From contig NZ_AP025282.1 of assembly GCF_024347215.1 (NCBI RefSeq), positions 1 to 64,000 on the forward strand: a DNA stretch of 64,000 bases, written 5' to 3'. A model generated the notes under the pieces. It did not search any database and had not been told where the DNA came from. It saw only the letters and a list, made by a program, of their open reading frames with translations. This document shows, one piece after another, positions 36,145 through 45,132 of the stretch. Origin of the DNA: Aliamphritea ceti. Lineage in GTDB: Bacteria; Pseudomonadota; Gammaproteobacteria; Pseudomonadales; Balneatricaceae. Positions within the stretch are counted from its first letter, which is position 1, and each line of letters begins with the position of its first letter. The position numbers and the translations under genes are program-made.

Positions 36145-37155
36145 ATGCACTTATCCCGTTTCCCCCGTTTACAATTTGCTCACCTGGCCACGCCGCTGGA
36201 ACCAATGCCAAACCTAAGTAAATTACTTGGCGGTCCGAATTTATGGATTAAGCGTGATGACTGTACCGGACTGGCTGGTGGCGGTAACAAAACCCGGAAA
36301 CTGGAATTCCTGATGGGTGAAGCAATCGCGCAGCAAGCGGATACCATCATTACTCAGGGGGCTACACAGTCCAACCATGCCCGCCAGACAGCTGCCATTG
36401 CCGCCAAGATGGGTATGGAATGCCATATTTTGTTAGAAGACCGTACCGGCAGCAAAGATGTTGATTACAACTACAACGGTAACGTACTGCTTGATCAGTT
36501 GTTCGGCGCGTCACTGAGTAAATTCCCTGCTGCAACTGATATGAATGCGGCTATGGAAGAACTTGCCTCTGAGCTGCGTGCTAAAGGCAAGAAGCCTTAT
36601 ATCGTACCAGGTGGCGGATCAAATACTGTTGGTGCACTGGGCTATGTGAATGCGGCTATCGAGTTGCTGACGCAGGCGAATGACATGCAGCTGAAAATCG
36701 ATCATTTGGTACATGCGACAGGCAGCGCAGGTACTCAGGCTGGTTTGGTAACAGGTCTGGTTGCGACAAACAGCCAGATTCCAGTTTTGGGTATTGGTGT
36801 TCGGGCACCCCAGGAAACCCAGGAAGGTAATGTCTTTAAGCTGGCACAGGCAACCGCTGAGTATTTGAATATTCCGGGCGCGGTGAAGCGTGAAGACGTT
36901 GTTGCGAACTGCAACTACGTTGGTGAAGGCTACGGTATTCCAACTGAGAGTGGCATTGAAGCGATTGAGTTGTTTGCGCAGCAGGAATCAATTCTGCTGG
37001 ACCCTGTGTATTCCGCAAAAGGTGCAGCTGGTTTTATCGATTTGATTCGTAAAGGTCATTTTGCCGATGCTGAAAACATTGTCTTCCTGCACACTGGTGG
37101 CAGCCAGGCATTGTTTGGCTACCGTCAGGCTTTCAACTTGCCTGAATACAGCTAA
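36145..37155 (+). CDS. cuyA: L-cysteate sulfo-lyase / D-cysteine desulfhydrase family enzyme
   Basis: 336-residue fold-type II PLP enzyme (PLP lysine in GGGNKTRKLEFL, phosphate loop ATGSAGTQAG). Segments such as WIKRDDCTGL, TQGATQSNHARQTAA and ILLEDRTGS agree with the Ruegeria CuyA protein as I recall it, which splits cysteate to pyruvate, sulfite and ammonia. The close relative D-cysteine desulfhydrase is the alternative. Start set at ATG 36145 with GGAG upstream; the in-frame extension to 36103 is unlike the family. A terminator follows. Confidence 0.82.
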   Translation: MHLSRFPRLQFAHLATPLEPMPNLSKLLGGPNLWIKRDDCTGLAGGGNKTRKLEFLMGEAIAQQADTIITQGATQSNHARQTAAIAAKMGMECHILLEDRTGSKDVDYNYNGNVLLDQLFGASLSKFPAATDMNAAMEELASELRAKGKKPYIVPGGGSNTVGALGYVNAAIELLTQANDMQLKIDHLVHATGSAGTQAGLVTGLVATNSQIPVLGIGVRAPQETQEGNVFKLAQATAEYLNIPGAVKREDVVANCNYVGEGYGIPTESGIEAIELFAQQESILLDPVYSAKGAAGFIDLIRKGHFADAENIVFLHTGGSQALFGYRQAFNLPEYS

Positions 37156-37197
37156 TTTCTGGCGAGACTGATGACGGCATTAGTTATCAGAATAATA

Positions 37198-37221
37198 AGG
37201 CAGCCTTCGGGCTGCTTTTTT
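37198..37221 (+). terminator. Rho-independent terminator after cuyA-like gene
   Basis: GCAGCC, TTCG tetraloop, GGCTGC, then six T residues. Confidence 0.9.
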
Positions 37222-37325
37222 GTATCTGGATTTAGGGTAAATACAGGGGGAATATCTACGCATAGATTTCTGATTCGGGTAACATTGTCTGACAATCTGT
37301 AACAGGCATTGGACGTTTACGAAGC

Positions 37326-37970
37326 ATGAATAAATCAGCACTGATAAATAAGCGTAGTCTCGAAGATCAGGCTGCTGAGCTGATCCGGGAAGACATTATT
37401 AAAGGTGAACTGACACCAGGCACCCGTTTGGTTGAAACATCTCTGGCTAAGGAATACGGACTTTCCAGAGGTACTATTCGTATCGCGTTACATCAGCTTG
37501 GAGCTGAAAGCCTGATTACTCAGGTACCTTATGCCGGTTGGTCTGTATCACAGCTGGATGATCAGGATATCTGGGAGCTGTATACCCTGAGGTCCACACT
37601 TGAAAGTATGGCTGCACGTCTTGCAGCAGAAAAAATCAGTCCGGTGGGCGTAGAGAAATTACAGCGTGCTTACGCGAATTTGCTGGCCTGTTGTGAAGCT
37701 GCAGATTTCGGTGAGATAACCCGGGCAGATTTAGCGCTGCATAAAACGATTATTGATCTGTCTGGCCATGGGCGTTTGGCAAAGCAGTATCAGTTAATTG
37801 AAAATCAGCTGCTGAGCTATATTTCGGTGTCTAATCAGAGTTTTGATCCGGCAGTTGTCGGCAGCAGTCATAGAGCTTTGGTAGAGGCTATATGTGCTGG
37901 CCTGACAGATGTTGCAGCAGCAGAAGCCGTGAATAACATTACAGATTTCGGACCGTTGCAGCAGGGCTAA
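37326..37970 (+). CDS. GntR-family regulator (FCD domain)
   Basis: 214 residues with an N-terminal GntR winged helix (LEDQAAELIREDIIKGELTP, SLAKEYGLSRGTIRIALHQL) and an all-helical FCD ligand domain (from about residue 90: LYTLRSTLESMAARLAAE, DLALHKTIIDLSGH). FCD regulators usually sense organic acids. It follows the cuyA-like gene but is separated by a terminator, so it may regulate that gene or the TRAP operon from its own promoter. Confidence 0.88.
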   Translation: MNKSALINKRSLEDQAAELIREDIIKGELTPGTRLVETSLAKEYGLSRGTIRIALHQLGAESLITQVPYAGWSVSQLDDQDIWELYTLRSTLESMAARLAAEKISPVGVEKLQRAYANLLACCEAADFGEITRADLALHKTIIDLSGHGRLAKQYQLIENQLLSYISVSNQSFDPAVVGSSHRALVEAICAGLTDVAAAEAVNNITDFGPLQQG

Positions 37971-38026
37971 GTTTTTGGCATCAGATAGGTCTGACGCATT
38001 ATTGCCATGTGTTTCATTGTTTAAGT

Positions 38027-38091
38027 TGTCCCCTCTTTCTTTCTCTTCTAGCCATTCTTTCTGCTCTTTTTCTTTCATTCTTTCTTTTTTT
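38027..38091 (+). repeat. Pyrimidine-rich tract in an intergenic region
   Basis: About 65 bases nearly all C or T on the plus strand (for example CTCTTTCTTTCTCTTC), with few interruptions. The opposite strand is purine-rich and encodes only a low-complexity Lys/Glu stretch. It lies in the 37971-38279 gap before the chemoreceptor gene. It may be a simple-sequence remnant or a triplex-prone tract. No gene seen in the gap. Confidence 0.6.
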
Positions 38092-38279
38092 GGTGAGCAG
38101 GCAGCAATGCTGTGCACAGCATTTTATTACAGGTTATTTAATGATGATCAGAGCTGATTTACGAGCAGCTTCGTTTTATAAATAAGATATTTTTTGTATA
38201 CAGAAAACGGTAGTTTTGTATTAACTATTGTTGCTTTGTTATGTTCACTCGCTGGTAGCATTAATCAGGCGGGTAATTT

Positions 38280-40160
38280 ATGCAGTTAAAGAAGAAGTTG
38301 TACCTCAGTTTAATCCTTGCCATTGTCCTTCCGTTGGCAATTTCTATTTTTATTTTTTCGAATAACATCAAACAGCATGCGACAGAGAAACTGGTCAGCG
38401 ATGATTTGCCGACAGCACTACAGGAAGTTCGTAATGCGATCGAGCTGGAACTGGCGGGACCGTTATTGGCATCGAAGGCTCTGGCTGAAAATACCTTTGT
38501 CAGAGACTGGATGATTGAGGGCGAAAACTCTGATGATAATCAGAAAATACGCGAATATCTCAGCAATATTAAGGCAAATAACCAGGCGTTATCTGCATTT
38601 ATCGTTTCTGAAAAAAGCCGTAATTATTACTCCGATACCGGTTTAAGCCGGCAGGTAAGTCCGTCTGGCGATCAGTGGTTTTATAGTTTTTTACGCTCGG
38701 ACAAACCCTTTGAGTTGGCGCTGGATATCGAAAAAACGCTTAATAAAGCGGCTGTCTTTATTAATTATGCCATCAGTATTGATGGCCAACGGGTGGCTAT
38801 AGGTGGTGTAGGCCGCTCTCTTGATTCAATGGTGGCACTGATTGAGGCCTATAAAGTTGGTACTTCAGGCTTTGTATATCTGACGGATGCCAGTGGAGAA
38901 ATTAAGCTGCATCCTGATCAGGCAATGATTGGTAGCTCGATACAGCTGGACAGCATCAGTAATGGTGCGGTGAATGAAGTATTACGTGGTGGCAGTACCT
39001 ATATGATCGCCGGTATGCCGTTGCAGTCCCTGGATTGGTATCTGGTGGCTGAAACACCTAAGGAAGAGCTGTTTGCGGCAATTAACGGTGCTATTGCGCA
39101 GAGTGTGTTACTGGGTGTACTGATTGCGGTGATCGGGTTGATGTTCGCGCGGGTGCTGGTGAATCAGATCTTCAGACCTATCGAACAGATCAGTGAAGCA
39201 GTGAAAGATCTGACAGCTAATAATGGTGATTTGACAGCAAGACTGCCGATTAAAGAACGAAATGAAATCGGTATTCTGGCAGAACAGTTCAATCTGTTTT
39301 TGCAGCAACTGCACACGATGTTTATGCAGGTATCGGACACCGCCAATAATGTTAAAACGATAGCCGAACAGGTAACGGCAGAAGCTGGTAGTGCATCCGA
39401 ACTATCGGAGCAGCAGTCGTTCAGTACTCAGACGGTTGCCGCAGCTGTGACTGAAATGGAGCAAACTGTGAAAGGCATTGCTGATAATGCCGGTCAGGCT
39501 TCTGATGTTGCCGAAACCAGTCAGACAGCGCTGTTACAGGGCAATGATTATGTGAATAACACCATTGAACAGATGAATGCATTGGAGCAATCAATAGGTT
39601 CTTCGGTGATGTCCGTTAATCAGCTAGCAGCAGAAATAGAGTCTATAACCAGTGTACTTGAAGTTATAAAAGGTATATCTGAACAGACTAATTTATTGGC
39701 GCTCAATGCAGCAATCGAAGCCGCCAGAGCCGGTGAACAGGGGCGTGGTTTTGCGGTGGTTGCCGATGAGGTTCGTACGCTCGCACAGCGTACATCTGAG
39801 TCTACTGAGCAGATCAATTCTATGGTTGTCAGCCTCAAAGCTAAAGCAGCAGGTGCTGTTACTTCTATTCAGCTGGGTAGCGAAAGCACTCGGCAAACAG
39901 CTGAAAGATTGTCTGAAACCGGGCATACATTACTGAATATTTCAGATGAGATTGTAAGTCTGACACAGATGAACAGTCAGATTGCTATCGCAACGCAGGA
40001 ACAGTCTTTGGCGACTGAAGAGATCAATCAGACCATTGTGGTTATTTCTGATACGGCAGAAAACACCAAAGAAAATATGCAGCAATCCTCATCCTTGTGC
40101 CTGGAGTTACATTCCCAGGCGAAGGTGTTGGAAAGGCTGATAGGTAAGTTTACGCTATAA
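38280..40160 (+). CDS. Methyl-accepting chemotaxis protein (dCache sensor)
   Basis: 626 residues. First membrane segment at about 8-28 (LYLSLILAIVLPLAISIFIF), periplasmic Cache-type sensor (about 30-270, including GTSGFVYLTDASGEIKLHPD), second membrane segment (about 275-298), HAMP domain and cytoplasmic methyl-accepting domain with the conserved hairpin tip EQTNLLALNAAIEAARAGEQ. It relays ligand occupancy to CheA and CheW. The neighbouring uptake systems suggest an organic or amino acid ligand, but this is inference. Confidence 0.93.
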   Translation: MQLKKKLYLSLILAIVLPLAISIFIFSNNIKQHATEKLVSDDLPTALQEVRNAIELELAGPLLASKALAENTFVRDWMIEGENSDDNQKIREYLSNIKANNQALSAFIVSEKSRNYYSDTGLSRQVSPSGDQWFYSFLRSDKPFELALDIEKTLNKAAVFINYAISIDGQRVAIGGVGRSLDSMVALIEAYKVGTSGFVYLTDASGEIKLHPDQAMIGSSIQLDSISNGAVNEVLRGGSTYMIAGMPLQSLDWYLVAETPKEELFAAINGAIAQSVLLGVLIAVIGLMFARVLVNQIFRPIEQISEAVKDLTANNGDLTARLPIKERNEIGILAEQFNLFLQQLHTMFMQVSDTANNVKTIAEQVTAEAGSASELSEQQSFSTQTVAAAVTEMEQTVKGIADNAGQASDVAETSQTALLQGNDYVNNTIEQMNALEQSIGSSVMSVNQLAAEIESITSVLEVIKGISEQTNLLALNAAIEAARAGEQGRGFAVVADEVRTLAQRTSESTEQINSMVVSLKAKAAGAVTSIQLGSESTRQTAERLSETGHTLLNISDEIVSLTQMNSQIAIATQEQSLATEEINQTIVVISDTAENTKENMQQSSSLCLELHSQAKVLERLIGKFTL

Positions 40161-40176
40161 CTTTGTTGTTATTTAT

Positions 40177-40203
40177 ACTGCCCTCAGTATCGCTGAGGGC
40201 AGT
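40177..40203 (+). terminator. Hairpin after the chemoreceptor gene
   Basis: Perfect 11-bp stem ACTGCCCTCAG/CTGAGGGCAGT with a five-base loop, 17 bp after the stop. The T-run is poor (CTTCC), so termination may be partial. Confidence 0.65.
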
Positions 40204-40250
40204 CTTCCAGATAAACGAATAGCTTTATAATGGGCGAAGGTGGCAAATTG

Positions 40251-41717
40251 ATGCTGTTTCAGAATCAATATCACGGGTACCTTCGCAGCATGAACCAACC
40301 TCTTTCACCGCAAACATTTTTCCTACGCCGGCAATTTAACTGGTTGCTTGATAGCCGTTGGCAGATCGTCATTATCTGCCTGATTGCTGCCGTTGTTAGC
40401 TACGGCGTATCACAGACGTTTCCGTTACAAATGGCGGTTGTCACAGCGCTGAGTATTTTTTGTATCGGTTTGTGGGGGACAGCCGCTTTGCCTGAGTATT
40501 GGCCTGCACTGGTGTTTTTTCTGGTTGCCAGTGTTGCTCAGTTAGCGCCGGTTGACGTTGTCTTTTCCGGTTTTTATTCTTCAGGATTCTGGCTGTTATT
40601 CAGCGGAGTTATTCTGGGCGCTGCGATTCGTTATACCGGACTGGGGAACCGTGCTAGTGCTGTTCTTTCGAGAATGACGGGTAACTCCTATCTGGGTACG
40701 CTTACCGGAATCGTCAGTTTTGGTCTGATTCTGGCCTTTATTATGCCCTCTTCTATGGGACGAATTGCTCTGTTTGTGCCTATTGTGATCGTCTTATCTG
40801 AGAGCATGGGTTATGTCGCAGGCAGTAACGGTAGAATCGGTATGATTACGGCAGCCGCATTTGGCACCTGGCTGCCAGCCTTTACTATTCTGCCTTCCAA
40901 CTTACCGAATATGATGATGTCAGGTATGACGGAGACACTGTATGACGTGCAGTTAACCTATTGGGAATATCTGCTGGTGCACTTCCCTGTTCTGGGTGGA
41001 ATTAAAGCACTGGTACTGATTTTTTTGATTCAGCATGTTTTTCCTGATCATGCACCCATTGCTCAAAAGACTGCTGTTAATGATAAACGGCCTGTCAGCC
41101 GTGCCGAGCGGTACTTAATGCTGTTATTGAGTCTGTGTCTGGCGTTATGGATAACTGATAGTTTGCACGGTATTTCACCGGCATGGATCGGGCTTGCCGC
41201 TGCCCTTCTGTGTCTTTGGCCATATGCTGGTCTGACGGCTAAAAGCTGTATTAATGATACTGTTAAATTTGCTCCGTTGATTTTTATTGCCGCTATGATC
41301 GGGCTGGGTGCAGTTATTTCTCATGTAGGGTTGGGCGCGGCAGTTGTTGAGTCCCTGAGTGGCTATATTCCGTTTGCAGAGATGGGCGAGTTAAGCAATT
41401 TAGTAGCGCTGACAGGCATTTCGACTTTGGTGGCTATGTTGACGAATTTACCTGGGGTACCTGCGGTAATGACTCCGCTGGCGGCTGATATGGCACAACT
41501 GACCGGGTTATCACTGAGCGCCGTATTAATGACTCAGGTATTGGCATTTTCGAATGTGTTTTTGCCTTATCAGGCGCCGCCATTAATCGCGGCAATGCAG
41601 TTAGGTAATTTACCCCTAGGTAAGATTAGTAAGCTATGCGTGCTGCTTTTTATTATCACACTGTTGGTGTTAACACCTCTTAGCCTGTTGTGGTGGCAAG
41701 TGATTGGTATAGTTTAA
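40251..41717 (+). CDS. SLC13/ArsB-type permease
   Basis: About 488 residues with about 12 membrane segments and the DASS/ArsB-type repeats (IMPSSMGRIALFVPI, then LTNLPGVPAVMTPLA, each with a substrate-loop Pro/Ser/Asn motif). Sodium-coupled dicarboxylate, sulfate or similar anion transport is the family role; the solute is unknown. The start is uncertain. ATG 40251 has AAGGTGG seven bases upstream, while ATG 40290 (MNQPLSPQ) is also possible. The LysR gene 38 bp downstream on the same strand is a candidate regulator. Confidence 0.85.
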   Translation: MLFQNQYHGYLRSMNQPLSPQTFFLRRQFNWLLDSRWQIVIICLIAAVVSYGVSQTFPLQMAVVTALSIFCIGLWGTAALPEYWPALVFFLVASVAQLAPVDVVFSGFYSSGFWLLFSGVILGAAIRYTGLGNRASAVLSRMTGNSYLGTLTGIVSFGLILAFIMPSSMGRIALFVPIVIVLSESMGYVAGSNGRIGMITAAAFGTWLPAFTILPSNLPNMMMSGMTETLYDVQLTYWEYLLVHFPVLGGIKALVLIFLIQHVFPDHAPIAQKTAVNDKRPVSRAERYLMLLLSLCLALWITDSLHGISPAWIGLAAALLCLWPYAGLTAKSCINDTVKFAPLIFIAAMIGLGAVISHVGLGAAVVESLSGYIPFAEMGELSNLVALTGISTLVAMLTNLPGVPAVMTPLAADMAQLTGLSLSAVLMTQVLAFSNVFLPYQAPPLIAAMQLGNLPLGKISKLCVLLFIITLLVLTPLSLLWWQVIGIV

Positions 41718-41755
41718 GCTGAGAAGCATGTTGTTGAGCGAAGCGAGAGTATGAG

Positions 41756-42649
41756 ATGGAAATTCATCAGCTGAAGACTTTTGTAACTGTTGCCGGTGAA
41801 GGCAGTATTACCCGTGCGGCAGAAAGACTGTATTTGAGCCAGCCGGCGGTTAGTGCGCATATTAAAGCTATTGAGGATACGCTTAGGCTGGCGCTCTTTG
41901 AGCGAACGCCAAAGGGGATGCAACTGACGGCGGACGGTCAGCGCTTGCTGATTAAGGCTGAGCAGACGCTGGCTGCTCATCGTGAAGTTCTGGATGAAGC
42001 CAGCCGTATCCGTGGCCGGGTCTCTGGTCATTTACGCCTGGGAATGGGAGGCGATGGCTGTACGGAGTTACTGGGGCGCTTACTGACCAGACTGGCAGAA
42101 CAGCATCAGGATGTTGATGTGACACTTCGTCATGGTCATTCAGAAGATATTCTGGAAGGCATTCGTCTGGGTGAGTTAGATGCCGGTTTTTATAATACTG
42201 CAGCTGAACCTGATAAGGCGTTTACAGCCTTTGAGGTGGCTCGTTTTGGCCTTTATCTGGCAGCGCCTCCAGGTTTAGTGCCAGTGTCGGAACAGATTAA
42301 CTGGGCTCAGCTAGAGCAGCTTCCCTGGATTGTGTGTCCCACGTCTGGTACTTGTTGTGGACGGGCCGCAGAGCGACTGTTTGAGCAACATCAGATACGT
42401 CCGGAACGGATTATAAGCATTGACCGGGAACAGGTAACGAAAACGCTGGTGGCAGGTGGTGTCGGTGTCGGCTTGTTACACGCAACGACAGCTGAACCTG
42501 CGGCAGCCAAAGGTGAAATTGAATTACTGGGCGAAATTGAAAAGCCGGTACGGGTGCTATTTGCTTATCGCTCAGACCGGCAGAAAGAGCCTCTTCTGAT
42601 CCTGTTAGCATCGCTTGTAGAAGCAATGAAAGTAACGGACGATGAATAA
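41756..42649 (+). CDS. LysR-family transcriptional regulator
   Basis: 297 residues with an N-terminal winged helix (MEIHQLKTFVTVAGEGSITR, LSQPAVSAHIKAIEDTL) and a substrate-binding domain containing LRLGMGGDG and GVGVGLLHA. It has a CysB-like cysteine-bearing segment (TSGTCCGRAAE, with paired cysteines), whose meaning is unknown. Co-directional with the permease gene and probably co-transcribed or its regulator. Confidence 0.88.
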   Translation: MEIHQLKTFVTVAGEGSITRAAERLYLSQPAVSAHIKAIEDTLRLALFERTPKGMQLTADGQRLLIKAEQTLAAHREVLDEASRIRGRVSGHLRLGMGGDGCTELLGRLLTRLAEQHQDVDVTLRHGHSEDILEGIRLGELDAGFYNTAAEPDKAFTAFEVARFGLYLAAPPGLVPVSEQINWAQLEQLPWIVCPTSGTCCGRAAERLFEQHQIRPERIISIDREQVTKTLVAGGVGVGLLHATTAEPAAAKGEIELLGEIEKPVRVLFAYRSDRQKEPLLILLASLVEAMKVTDDE

Positions 42650-42744
42650 GGCTCGGTTTATCAATTGAATATATGAGATTTAACCCGGCGTCAGACAGTC
42701 CAGAGCAAAAAAGCAGATACATACAGGAGTTACTTTGCTTGCGA

Positions 42745-43215
42745 TTACAAGTCCAGTTCTACGTCAGGATCAAGGTAGTAAGCGCCGGGTCCTTTTTCAC
42801 CTAATTTATCTTCCGGGTTAATCAGTTCACAGTCGTTTACTGAAAGACAGCCGCAGCCAATGCAGTACCCAAGAGTGTCTCTTAGCCGGGTAAGCTGATC
42901 GATACGTTCATTTAGTTGTGCGCGCCAGGACTCAGCAAGTTGTGTCCAGTCATCAGCGGTAATGGTTTTATCATTGCTCAGCTGGCTCATTGCCTGTTTG
43001 ATCTCACTTAAGGGAATACCAGCTTTCTGGGCGACTTTAATCACGGCGAGTTTACGCAGCACACCTCGTAAGTAACGCCGATGATTGCCGTTATTTCTTT
43101 GCGAGCTGATTAAGCCCTTCGTTTCATAGAAGTGAATAGTCGATATTGGCAAGCCACTACGGGACGCAACCTCACCTACTGAGAGTTCTTTATTAGGAAT
43201 ATTTTTTGTCTTCAC
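42745..43215 (-). CDS. soxR: Redox-sensitive MerR-family activator SoxR
   Basis: 156 residues. MerR helix-turn-helix (LSVGEVASRSGLPISTIHFY), coiled-coil dimerisation helix, and the [2Fe-2S] cluster cysteines C118, C121, C123 and C129 in CIGCGCLSVNDC, matching E. coli SoxR (119, 122, 124, 130). It senses redox-cycling compounds. The start is set at GTG 43215 because this gives the same cysteine numbering and because a SoxR-type operator lies immediately upstream at 43224-43241. A longer in-frame start at 43275 would run through that operator. No soxS gene is present nearby. Confidence 0.93.
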   Translation of the reverse strand: MKTKNIPNKELSVGEVASRSGLPISTIHFYETKGLISSQRNNGNHRRYLRGVLRKLAVIKVAQKAGIPLSEIKQAMSQLSNDKTITADDWTQLAESWRAQLNERIDQLTRLRDTLGYCIGCGCLSVNDCELINPEDKLGEKGPGAYYLDPDVELDL

Positions 43216-43223
43216 TGCTTTGG

Positions 43224-43241
43224 TCTCAAGTAATGTTGAGA
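43224..43241. promoter_or_regulatory. SoxR-type operator in overlapping divergent promoters
   Basis: TCTCAAGTAATGTTGAGA resembles the E. coli soxS operator CCTCAAGTTAACTTGAGG, with six perfectly paired outer bases on each side. On the plus strand it lies in a long spacer of 19-20 bp between TTTGGT (43219-43224) and TTAAAAT (43244-43250), as in MerR-type promoters. On the minus strand TTTGCT-17-TTAAAA would start soxR. Confidence 0.65.
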
Positions 43242-43319
43242 TTTTAAAATGCAGCCCTTTGATTAGCAAACGCATGTTGTTGGTTAAAACAGCAGCTTCC
43301 CTGCCGCTGTTGTTTAGTC

Positions 43320-44209
43320 TTATTGGGTGTGGATAACTGCACCGTTACGAATATTACATCTGCTTACGAAGGCTGATTGAATCCAGCGATCTGAGCCGTC
43401 GTATCTGGGGATAAATGCTGATCGGCCATGCAGGCAGGTTTTGTTATTGATCACCAACAGTGTGTTGGCATGGTTATCCAGTTTGGTGGTGTGATCTGCA
43501 ATATGTTGGTTAAGTATTTCCAGTGCCTGACAGCTGTGGATATCTGTGCCAAAAGTGAGATCATAATCGTATTTAATGATTAGCCTGCCCTGCTCTTCGC
43601 AGATAACAGGCTGCATAATAAAGTTATCCTTATCCACTACCCGCAGTTCTTCATCGACCAGATGACGAAAGCATGGTTGTTTCAACATGTGGATAACTGT
43701 ATCCGGCAGGCTGGCGAGCAATTGCGGGAGCTCAATGATGTGATTGCAGACCTGCTTATCGGGTCGGATGCAATACAGCAATAAAAAGTCCGGTGTGATG
43801 ACAGGGTGAGATGCACCATCAGAATGAAATGCCAGTGAGCGCCGGGAGCTCGAGCCGGTGTTGCTGAATTCCTGAGTCTGCAACGGAAATATATCGTGAA
43901 TGACAAAACCATTCTGTTCCCGGTAACCAAAGATATTGCCAAGGTGCGCGGCGATTGCTCCCAGCAATAGTCTTCTTTGCAGCCTATGTCTGTGAGCTGG
44001 CTGGGAGTAGGTGAAACTGGATCTGGGATGGGCAAGTTGCAGAACTGATAGTAGTTCAGTTCTGCATCGCTGATTTGCTTTAGACGCCGGACCACGTCTT
44101 CCTGCAGAAACTGTTCAAGAAAAGCGCAATGACTCAGGAAGTCATCGATATTGGCTTTGTATGGTGATGGAGTTACTTTGAGGTGATTTTCGATTGCTGG
44201 CATAAACAT
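43320..44209 (-). pseudogene. Frameshifted clavaminate-synthase-like (TauD/VioC-type) Fe(II)/2OG oxygenase
   Basis: Two overlapping frames together make one oxygenase of about 296 codons. The N-terminal part (from ATG 44209 through NLPIPDPVSPTPSQL) is in one frame. The rest (LLLGAIAAHLGNIFGY, iron site FHSDGA, distal histidine region CLHGRSAF, arginine in DRWIQSAF) is in the next. The shift lies near 43965-44000, and a one-base deletion would explain it. No clear slippery sequence is visible. VioC, AsnO and clavaminate synthase hydroxylate free amino acids, so that role is likely for an intact form. AAGGAG precedes the ATG; the EamA gene ends 11 bp upstream in the same operon. Confidence 0.78.
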
Positions 44210-44220
44210 AATACTGCTCC

Positions 44221-45132
44221 TTATTTAATGAGTGCTATGTAAATTCCAAAAACAATAATCAGGGTGCCGGTTAGCTTTCTGAGCAGGTTCCGGGGGGAAA
44301 TGTCTTCGCTGATAACTCTGGGAAATAACAGTGTTAGCAGGATGCCGGTCAGAATGCCGTAGATGGACTGAATCTGTGTGACGACACTAACAATGCCAAC
44401 TGTGGGCGCCAGAGAAAATGCTTTCTTCAGGCAAACCTGAGCAAGAAAATCGGAAAACGTATTCAGGAAGAACCAGCCGTATTTGGCTGGCGTTGCGCTG
44501 CGAATACCCGCATGAATTTCGCGTCGGGCATTGGGCATAAGCAGTAGTGGTAAAGTGACCAGGCTGGCCCCCAGCGTGTCAAATACCATGTATTCAGAAA
44601 ACGGGATGCTTTTCAGAATGTGATCCGCAAGAACAAAGATCACTGCCCACATTGCGACGGCCAGTAGTATCCAGGAGAGGCCCTTGCTGATTTTTAGCCG
44701 TCCACCTTCAATATTCAGAAACAGATAGCCAGCGCCACCTAATACAATGCTGGCAGCAAGTAATTCCCGCAGCTCAATGGTGGCTGAAAAAAACAGCCAG
44801 GCGAATAATATCGCAAGAATTGGTACCAGCTTAAACGTCAGGATTGCCAGTGAGGTATCTGTGTATTGCAGACCCCTGGCATAAAAGTAAAAGGATGTTG
44901 TGGTTGCAAATCCCAGCCCTATGGCGATGGCACCATGACTAGAAAAACTGGGTATGCCGAACCAGAGAATTAACAACAGAAGGCATAGCCAACTGGTTAG
45001 GGAGAATGAGAATAGGAAATCGAAAATGCCTTTGGTATGCGCATCAATAACCAATTTGTCGATAAAGTCGGACAGGGTCCAGAACAGTGGCCCGAGCAGT
45101 GCTAAAGCAATCCAGCTGTTAAATATTTCCAC
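44221..45132 (-). CDS. EamA/DMT-family transporter
   Basis: About 303 residues with ten predicted membrane segments and two EamA-type halves (for example WIALALLGPLFWTLSDFIDK in the first half and TVGIVSVVTQIQSIYGILTG in the last). The family mostly exports amino acids or metabolites. The start is uncertain: GTG 45132 precedes the first membrane helix, while the frame is open to 45237. Coupled to the oxygenase gene, so it may export that enzyme's product. Confidence 0.83.
   Translation of the reverse strand: MEIFNSWIALALLGPLFWTLSDFIDKLVIDAHTKGIFDFLFSFSLTSWLCLLLLILWFGIPSFSSHGAIAIGLGFATTTSFYFYARGLQYTDTSLAILTFKLVPILAILFAWLFFSATIELRELLAASIVLGGAGYLFLNIEGGRLKISKGLSWILLAVAMWAVIFVLADHILKSIPFSEYMVFDTLGASLVTLPLLLMPNARREIHAGIRSATPAKYGWFFLNTFSDFLAQVCLKKAFSLAPTVGIVSVVTQIQSIYGILTGILLTLLFPRVISEDISPRNLLRKLTGTLIIVFGIYIALIK

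Noticed and set aside
37794..38117. Minus-strand frame of about 107 codons rich in Lys and Glu
   Set aside because: It lies over the end of the GntR gene and the pyrimidine-rich tract. The composition is explained by that tract and there is no ribosome site or family similarity.
43243..43967. A soxS gene partnered with soxR
   Set aside because: No AraC-type HTH frame exists on the plus strand to the right of the SoxR-like promoter.
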